Shown here one piece after another: positions 52,501 through 61,037 of a stretch of 64,000 nucleotides of DNA. Numbering within the stretch: position 1 is the stretch's first letter; every line of letters starts with the position of its first letter. Source of the stretch: Acanthosepion esculentum (Eukaryota; Mollusca; Cephalopoda; Sepiida; Sepiidae). The stretch lies in the NCBI GenBank assembly GCA_964036315.1, contig OZ038485.1, positions 72,598,824-72,662,823 on the forward strand, given 5' to 3'. Under the pieces are notes generated by a model. That model was given only the letters and a program-made list of their open reading frames with translations, did no database searches and was not told the origin of the DNA. Both the position numbers and the translations under genes were made by a program.

Positions 52501-55160
52501 AGTAAATCAATTTTACAAACAACCGTGTTTAAGGTTGAAAAACAAGCCAAAACAGCTTGCTTTTACACCTAAAATTCAATATTTTTCAAAACTTTGTAAA
52601 ACTTAAGATTTGCAATATAACTTTGTGAAAACAGTTGAAAGTTGTTGAAATGAATACTTTTCGATCGGTAACATATCGATTTTCAATAATTTTCATTGGT
52701 TTTCTAAAGATTTCAATAAGTAAATCAATTTTACAAACAACCGTGTTTAACGTTGAAAAACAAGCCAAAACAGCTTGCTTTTACACCTAAAATTCAATAT
52801 TTTTCAAAACTTTGTAAAACTTAAAATTTGCAATATAACTTTGTGCAAACTGTTGAAACTTGTTGAAATCAATAGTTTTCGATCGATAACATATCGATTT
52901 TCAATAATTTTATTGGTTTTCTAAAGATTTCAATAAGTAAATCAATTTTACAAACAACCGTGTTTAACGTTGAAAAACAAGCCAAAACAGCTTGCTTTTA
53001 CACCTAAAATTCAATATTTTTCAAAACTTTGTAAAACTTAAAATTTGCAATATAACTTTGTGCAAACTGTTGAAACTTGTTGAAATCAATAGTTTTCGAT
53101 CGATAACATATCGATTTTCAATAATTTTATTGGTTTTCTAAAGATTTCAATAAGTAAATCAATTTTTCATACAGCCGTGTTTAACGTTGAAAAACAAGCC
53201 AAAACAGCTTGCTTTTACACCTAAAATTCAATATTTTTCAAAACTTTGTAAAACTTAAAATTTGCAATATAACTTTGTGAAAACAGTTGAGAGTTGTTGA
53301 AATGAATACTTTTCGATCGGTAACATATCGATTTTCAATAATTTTATTGGTTTTCTAAAGATTTCAATAAGTAAATCAATTTTACAAACAACAGTGTTTA
53401 AGGTTGAAAAACAAGCCAAAACAGCTTGCTTTTACACCTAAAATTCAATATTTTTCAAAACTTTGTAAAACTTAAAATTTGCAATATAACTTTGTGCAAA
53501 CTGTTGAAACTTGTTGAAATCAATATTTTTCGATCGATAACATATCGATTTTCAATAATTTTATTGGTTTTCTAAAGATTTCAATAAGTAAATCAATTTT
53601 ACAAACAACCGTGTTTAAGGTTGAAAAACAAGCCAAAACAGCTTGCTTTTACACCTAAAATTCAATATTTTTCAAAACTTTGTAAAACTTAAAATTTGCA
53701 ATATAACTTTGTGCAAACTGTTGAAACTTGTTGAAATCAATAGTTTTCGATCGATAACATATCGATTTTCAATAATTTTATTGCTTTTCTAAAGATTTCA
53801 ATAAGTAAATCAATTTTACAAACAACCGTGTTTAACGTTGAAAAACAAGCCAAAACAGCTTGCTTTTACACCTAAAATTCAATATTTTTCAAAACTTTGT
53901 AAAACTTAAAATTTGCAATATAACTTTGTGCAAACTGTTGAAAATTGTTGAAATCAATAGTTTTCGATCGATAACATATCGATTTTCAATAATTTTATTG
54001 GTTTTCTAAAGATTTCAATAAGTAAATCAATTTTACAAACAACCGTGTTTAACGTTGAAAAACAAGCCAAAACAGCTTGCTTTTACACCTAAAATTCAAT
54101 ATTTTTCAAAACTTTGTAAAACTTAAAATTTGCAATATAACTTTGTGAAAACAGTTGAGAGTTGTTGAAATGAATACTTTTCGATCGGTAACATATCGAT
54201 TTTCAATAATTTTATTGGTTTTCTAAAGATTTCAATAAGTAAATCAATTTTACAAACAACAGTGTTTAAGGTTGAAAAACAAGCCAAAACAGCTTGCTTT
54301 TACACCTAAAATTCAATATTTTTCAAAACTTTGTAAAACTTAAAATTTGCAATATAACTTTGTGCAAACTGTTGAAACTTGTTGAAATCAATATTTTTCG
54401 ATCGATAACATATCGATTTTCAATAATTTTATTGGTTTTCTAAAGATTTCAATAAGTAAATCAATTTTACAAACAACCGTGTTTAACGTTGAAAAACAAG
54501 CCAAAACAGCTTGCTTTTACACCTAAAATTCAATATTTTTCAAAACTTTGTAAAACTTAAAATTTGCAATATAACTTTGTGCAAACTGTTGAAACTTGTT
54601 GAAATCAATAGTTTTCGATCGATAACATATCGATTTTCAATAATTTTATTGCTTTTCTAAAGATTTCAATAAGTAAATCAATTTTACAAACAACCGTGTT
54701 TAACGTTGAAAAACAAGCCAAAACAGCTTGCTTTTACACCTAAAATTCAATATTTTTCAAAACTTTGTAAAACTTAAAATTTGCAATATAACTTTGTGCA
54801 AACTGTTGAAACTTGTTGAAATCAATAGTTTTCGATCGATAACATATCGATTTTCAATAATTTTATTGGTTTTCTAAAGATTTCAATAAGTAAATCAATT
54901 TTACAAACAACCGTGTTTAACGTTGAAAAACAAGCCAAAACAGCTTGCTTTTACACCTAAAATTCAATATTTTTCAAAACTTTGTAAAACTTAAAATTTG
55001 CAATATAACTTTGTGCAAACTGTTGAAACTTGTTGAAATCAATAGTTTTCGATCGATAACATATCGATTTTCAATAATTTTATTGGTTTTCTAAAGATTT
55101 CAATAAGTAAATCAATTTTACAAACAACCGTGTTTAACGTTGAAAAACAAGCCAAAACAG
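49521..55160 (+). repeat. 26-monomer HOR, copy 2 (5640 bp)
   Basis: Identical by eye to copy 1 across 26 units except for two single bases. It carries the same 215-bp, 216-bp and 218-bp units at 50606, 51472 and 52556. Its near-identity over 5.6 kb means the duplication is very recent, or the copies are being homogenised. Confidence 0.93.
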
Positions 55161-58100
55161 CTTGCTTTTACACCTAAAATTCAATATTTTTCAAAACTTT
55201 GTAAAACTTAAAATTTGCAATATAACTTTGTGCAAACTGTTGAAACTTGTTGAAATCAATATTTTTCGATCGATAACATATCGATTTTCAATAATTTTAT
55301 TGGTTTTCTAAAGATTTCAATAAGTAAATCAATTTTACAAACAACCGTGTTTAAGGTTGAAAAACAAGCCAAAACAGCTTGCTTTTACACCTAAAATTCA
55401 ATATTTTTCAAAACTTTGTAAAACTTAAGATTTGCAATATAACTTTGTGAAAACAGTTGAAAGTTGTTGAAATGAATACTTTTCGATCGGTAACATATCG
55501 ATTTTCAATAATTTTATTGGTTTTCTAAAGATTTCAATAAGTAAATCAATTTTACAAACAACCGTGTTTAACGTTGAAAAACAAGCCAAAACAGCTTGCT
55601 TTTACACCTAAAATTCAATATTTTTCAAAACTTTGTAAAACTTAAAATTTGCAATATAACTTTGTGCAAACTGTTGAAACTTGTTGAAATCAATAGTTTT
55701 CGATCGATAACATATCGATTTTCAATAATTTTATTGGTTTTCTAAAGATTTCAATAAGTAAATCAATTTTACAAACAACCGTGTTTAACGTTGAAAAACA
55801 AGCCAAAACAGCTTGCTTTTACACCTAAAATTCAATATTTTTCAAAACTTTGTAAAACTTAAAATTTGCAATATAACTTTGTGCAAACTGTTGAAACTTG
55901 TTGAAATCAATAGTTTTCGATCGATAACATATCGATTTTCAATAATTTTATTGGTTTTCTAAAGATTTCAATAAGTAAATCAATTTTACAAACAACCGTG
56001 TTTAACGTTGAAAAACAAGCCAAAACAGCTTGCTTTTACACCTAAAATTCAATATTTTTCAAAACTTTGTAAAACTTAAAATTTGCAATATAACTTTGTG
56101 CAAACTGTTGAAACTTGTTGAAATCAATACTTTTCGATCGATAACATATCGATTTTCAATAATTTTATTGGTTTTCTAAAGATTTCAATAAGTAAATCAA
56201 TTTTACAAACAACCGTGTTTAACGTTGAAAAACAAGCCAAAACAGCTTGCTTTTACACCTAAAATTCAATATTTTTCAAAAATTTGTAACTTAAAATTTG
56301 CAATATAACTTTGTGGAAACTGTTGAAACTTGTTGAAATCAATAGTTTTCGATCGATAACATATCGATTTTCAATAATTTTATTGGTTTTCTAAAGATTT
56401 CAATAAGTAAATCAATTTTACAAACAACTGTGTTTAACGTTGAAAAACAAGCCAAAACAGCTTGCTTTTACACCTAAAATTCAATATTTTTCAAAACTTT
56501 GTAAAACTTAAAATTTGCAATATAACTTTGTGCAAACTGTTGAAACTTGTTGAAATCAATAGTTTTCGATCGATAACATATCGATTTTCAATAATTTTAT
56601 TGGTTTTCTAAAGATTTCAATAAGTAAATCAATTTTTCATACAGCCGTGTATAACGTTGAAAAACAAGCCATAACAGCTTGCTTTTACACCTAAAATTCA
56701 ATATTTTTCAAAACTTTGTAAAACTTAGAATTTGCAATATAACTTTGTGAAAACAGTTGAGAGTTGTTGAAATGAATACTTTTCGATCGGTAACATATCG
56801 ATTTTCAATAATTTTATTGGTTTTCTAAAGATTTCAATAAGTAAATCAATTTTACAAACAACCGTGTTTAAGGTTGAAAAACAAGCCAAAACAGCTTGCT
56901 TTTACACCTAAAATTCAATATTTTTCAAAACTTTGTAAAACTTAAAATTTGCAATATAACTTTGTGCAAACTGTTGAAACTTGTTGAAATCAATATTTTT
57001 CGATCGATAACATATCGATTTTCAATAATTTTATTGGTTTTCGAAAGATTTCAATAAGTAAATCAATTTTACAAACAACCGTGTTTAACGTTGAAAAACA
57101 AGCCAAAGCAGCTTGCTTTTACACCTAAAATTCAATATTTTCAAAACTTTGTAAAACTTAAAATTTGCAATATAACTTTGTGAAAACAGTTGAGAGTTGT
57201 TGAAATGAATACTTTTCGATCGGTAACATATCGATTTTCAATAATTTTATTGGTTTTCTAAAGATTTCAATAAGTAAATCAATTTTTCATACAGCCGTGT
57301 TTAACGTTGAAAAAGAAGCCAAAACAGCTTGCTTTTACACCTAAAATACAATATTTTTCAAAACTATGTAAAACTTAAAATTTGCAATATAACTTTGTGA
57401 AAACTGTTGAGACTTGTTGAAATCAATACTTTTCGATCGATAACATATCGATTTTCAATAATTTTATTGGTTTTCTAAAGATTTCAATAAGTAAATCAAT
57501 TTTACAAACAACCGTGTTTAACGTTGAAAAACGAGCCAAAACAGCTTGCATTTACACCTAAAATTCAATATTTTTCAAAACTTTGTAAAACTTAAAATTT
57601 GCAATATAACTTTGTGCAAACTGTTGAAACTTGTTGAAATCAATAGTTTTCGATCGATAACATATCGATTTTCAATAATTTTATTGGTTTTCTAAAGATT
57701 TCAATAAGTAAATCAATTTTTCATACAGCCGTGTTTAACGTTGAAAAACAAGCCATAACAGCTTGCTTTTACACCTAAAATTCAATATTTTTCAAAACTT
57801 TGTAAAACTTAAAATTTGCAATATAACTTTGTGAAAACAGTTGAGAGTTGTTGAAATGAATACTTTTCGATCGGTAACATATCGATTTTCAATAATTTTA
57901 TTGGTTTTCTAAAGATTTCAATAAGTAAATCAATTTTACAAACAACCGTGTTTAAGGTTGAAAAACAAGCCAAAACAGCTTGCTTTTACACCTAAAATTC
58001 AATATTTTTCAAAACTTTGTAAAACTTAAAATTTGCAATATAACTTTGTGCAAACTGTTGAAACTTGTTGAAATCAATATTTTTCGATCGATAACATATC

Positions 58101-58846
58101 GATTTTCAATAATTTTATTGGTTTTCTAAAGATTTCAATAAGTAAATCAATTTTACAAACAACCGTGTTTAAGGTTGAAAAACAAGCCAAAACAGCTTGC
58201 TTTTACACCTAAAATTCAATATTTTTCAAAACTTTGTAAAACTTAAGATTTGCAATATAACTTTGTGAAAACAGTTGAAAGTTGTTGAAATGAATACTTT
58301 TCGATCGGTAACATATCGATTTTCAATAATTTTATTGGTTTTCTAAAGATTTCAATAAGTAAATCAATTTTACAAACAACCGTGTTTAACGTTGAAAAAC
58401 AAGCCAAAACAGCTTGCTTTTACACCTAAAATTCAATATTTTTCAAAACTTTGTAAAACTTAAAATTTGCAATATAACTTTGTGCAAACTGTTGAAACTT
58501 GTTGAAATCAATAGTTTTCGATCGATAACATATCGATTTTCAATAATTTTATTGGTTTTCTAAAGATTTCAATAAGTAAATCAATTTTACAAACAACCGT
58601 GTTTAACGTTGAAAAACAAGCCAAAACAGCTTGCTTTTACACCTAAAATTCAATATTTTTCAAAACTTTGTAAAACTTAAAATTTGCAATATAACTTTGT
58701 GCAAACTGTTGAAACTTGTTGAAATCAATAGTTTTCGATCGATAACATATCGATTTTCAATAATTTTATTGGTTTTCTAAAGATTTCAATAAGTAAATCA
58801 ATTTTTCATACAGCCGTGTTTAACGTTGAAAAACAAGCCAAAACAG
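55161..58846 (+). repeat. 26-monomer HOR, copy 3 (first 17 monomers)
   Basis: It follows copy 2 at offset 5640 for units 1-17 (3686 bp). Unit 11 has AAAATACAATA at 57348 in place of AAAATTCAATA, and unit 15 lacks the extra C (TTTTATTGG at about 58331). At 58847 the next unit is a TAAGA type where copies 1 and 2 have a GAGAGTT unit, so the HOR is cut here. Confidence 0.92.
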
Positions 58847-59931
58847 CTTGCTTTTACACCTAAAATTCAATATTTTTCAAAACTTTGTAAAACTTAAGAT
58901 TTGCAATATAACTTTGTGAAAACAGTTGAAAGTTGTTGAAATGAATACTTTTCGATCGGTAACATATCGATTTTCAATAATTTTATTGGTTTTCTAAAGA
59001 TTTCAATAAGTAAATCAATTTTACAAACAACCGTGTTTAACGTTGAAAAACAAGCCAAAACAGCTTGCTTTTACACCTAAAATTCAATATTTTTCAAAAC
59101 TTTGTAAAACTTAAAATTTGCAATATAACTTTGTGCAAACTGTTGAAACTTGTTGAAATCAATAGTTTTCGATCGATAACATATCGATTTTCAATAATTT
59201 TATTGGTTTTCTAAAGATTTCAATAAGTAAATCAATTTTACAAACAACCGTGTTTAACGTTGAAAAACAAGCCAAAACAGCTTGCTTTTACACCTAAAAT
59301 TCAATATTTTTCAAAACTTTGTAAAACTTAAAATTTGCAATATAACTTTGTGCAAACTGTTGAAACTTGTTGAAATCAATAGTTTTCGATCGATAACATA
59401 TCGATTTTCAATAATTTTATTGGTTTTCTAAAGATTTCAATAAGTAAATCAATTTTACAAACAACCGTGTTTAACGTTGAAAAACAAGCCAAAACAGCTT
59501 GCTTTTACACCTAAAATTCAATATTTTTCAAAACTTTGTAAAACTTAAAATTTGCAATATAACTTTGTGCAAACTGTTGAAACTTGTTGAAATCAATACT
59601 TTTCGATCGATAACATATCGATTTTCAATAATTTTATTGGTTTTCTAAAGATTTCAATAAGTAAATCAATTTTACAAACAACCGTGTTTAAGGTTGAAAA
59701 ACAAGCCAAAACAGCTTGCTTTTACACCTAAAATTCAATATTTTTCAAAACTTTGTAAAACTTAAGATTTGCAATATAACTTTGTGAAAACAGTTGAAAG
59801 TTGTTGAAATGAATACTTTTCGATCGGTAACATATCGATTTTCAATAATTTTATTGGTTTTCTAAAGATTTCAATAAGTAAATCAATTTTACAAACAACC
59901 GTGTTTAACGTTGAAAAACAAGCCAAAACAG

Positions 59932-60169
59932 CTTGCTTTTACACCTAAAATTCAATATTTTTCAAAACTTTGTAAAACTTAAAATTTGCAATATAACTTT
60001 GTGCAAACTGTTGAAACTTGTTGAAATCAATAGTTTTCGATCGATAACATATCGATTTTCAATAATTTTATTGGTTTTCTAAAGATTTCAATAAGTAAAT
60101 CAATTTTTCATACTGTTTTGGCTTGTTTTTCAACGTTAAACACTAACGTTGAAAAACAAGCCAAAACAG
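59932..60169 (+). repeat. 238-bp monomer carrying the fold-back
   Basis: A normal GCAAAC/ATAGTT unit up to TTTTTCATAC (about 60112). Nine expected bases (AGCCGTGTT) are then replaced by a 30-base stretch that is the reverse complement of the following junction sequence, after which TAACGTTG resumes. Net gain is 21 bp. Confidence 0.93.
60113..60169. repeat. Perfect 26-bp inverted repeat, 5-base loop
   Basis: Left arm 60113-60138 (CTGTTTTGG..CAACGTTA), loop AACAC at 60139-60143, right arm 60144-60169 (TAACGTTG..CCAAAACAG). All 26 pairs match. The left arm and loop together are the minus strand of the normal GTGTTTAACG..AAAACAG junction, so the polymerase or repair strand appears to have turned back and copied its own product. 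It is the only inverted satellite sequence seen in the window. An assembly or sequencing error cannot be excluded from one sequence. Confidence 0.95.
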
Positions 60170-61037
60170 CTTGCTTTTACACCTAAAATTCAATATTTTT
60201 CAAAACTTTGTAAAACTTAAAATTTGCAATATAACTTTGTGAAAACCGTTGAATCTTGTTGAAATCAATACTTTTCGATCGATAACATATCGATTTTCAA
60301 TAATTTTATTGGTTTTCTAAAGATTTCAATAAGTAAATCAATTTTTCATACAGCCGTGTTTAACGTTGAAAAACAAGCCATAACAGCTTGCTTTTACACC
60401 TAAAATTCAATATTTTTCAAAACTTTGTAAAACTTAAAATTTGCAATATAACTTTGTGAAAACAGTTGAGAGTTGTTGAAATGAATACTTTTCGATCGGT
60501 AACATATCGATTTTCAATAATTTTATTGGTTTTCTTAAGATTTCAATAAGTAAATCAATTTTACAAACAACAGTGTTTAAGGTTGAAAAACAAGCCAAAA
60601 CAGCTTGCTTTTACACCTAAAATTCAATATTTTTCAAAACTTTGTAAAACTTAAAATTTGCAATATAACTTTGTGCAAACTGTTGAAACTTGTTGAAATC
60701 AATATTTTTCGATCGATAACATATCGATTTTCAATAATTTTATTGGTTTTCTAAAGATTTCAATAAGTAAATCAATTTTACAAACAACCGTGTTTAACGT
60801 TGAAAAACAAGCCAAAACAGCTTGCTTTTACACCTAAAATTCAATATTTTTCAAAACTTTGTAAAACTTAAAATTTGCAATATAACTTTGTGCAAACTGT
60901 TGAAACTTGTTGAAATCAATAGTTTTCGATCGATAACATATCGATTTTCAATAATTTTATTGCTTTTGTAAAGATTTCAATAAGTAAATCAATTTTACAA
61001 ACAACCGTGTTTAACGTTGAAAAACAAGCCAAAACAG
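60170..61037 (+). repeat. Four monomers after the fold-back
   Basis: CCGTTGAATC unit with TTTCATACAGCC; GAGAGTT unit with TTTTCTTAAG and AACAACAGTG; GCAAAC/ATATTT unit; GCAAAC unit with TTATTGCTTTTGTAAAG. The first two match 31728-32161 closely. The last three resemble units 22-24 of the 26-mer (for example 54076-54726). The join between these two sources lies in the GAGAGTT unit. Confidence 0.7.

Larger units (their letters stand above)
58847..60169 (+). repeat. Six monomers replacing the rest of 26-mer copy 3
   Basis: Order: TAAGA; GCAAAC; GCAAAC; GCAAAC/ATACTT with AAGG; TAAGA; then the 238-bp fold-back unit. This is not the order of units 18-23 of the 26-mer. It resembles the arrangements at 28.7-31.7 kb, so it probably derives from a different part of the array. 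Confidence 0.7.
56029..61037 (+). repeat. Emerging 23-monomer HOR, copy 1 (5009 bp)
   Basis: From 56029 (unit 5 of the 26-mer) to 61037 there are 13 units of the 26-mer plus ten others. The stretch begins again at 61038. Length check: 23 x 217 - 2 - 1 + 21 = 5009, where 21 is the net gain at the fold-back in 59932-60169. It overlaps the 26-mer copy 3 because it was built from it. Confidence 0.85.

Noticed and set aside
3049..52768. Recurrent minus-strand open frames of 60-68 codons beginning MACFSTLNT or close variants, at 15 places
   Set aside because: They are the same piece of satellite read on the minus strand, left open where an indel or a base change removes a stop. The monomer length (217) is not divisible by 3, the frames end within a monomer, no start-site or promoter context stands out, and the pattern follows the repeat, not codon constraint.
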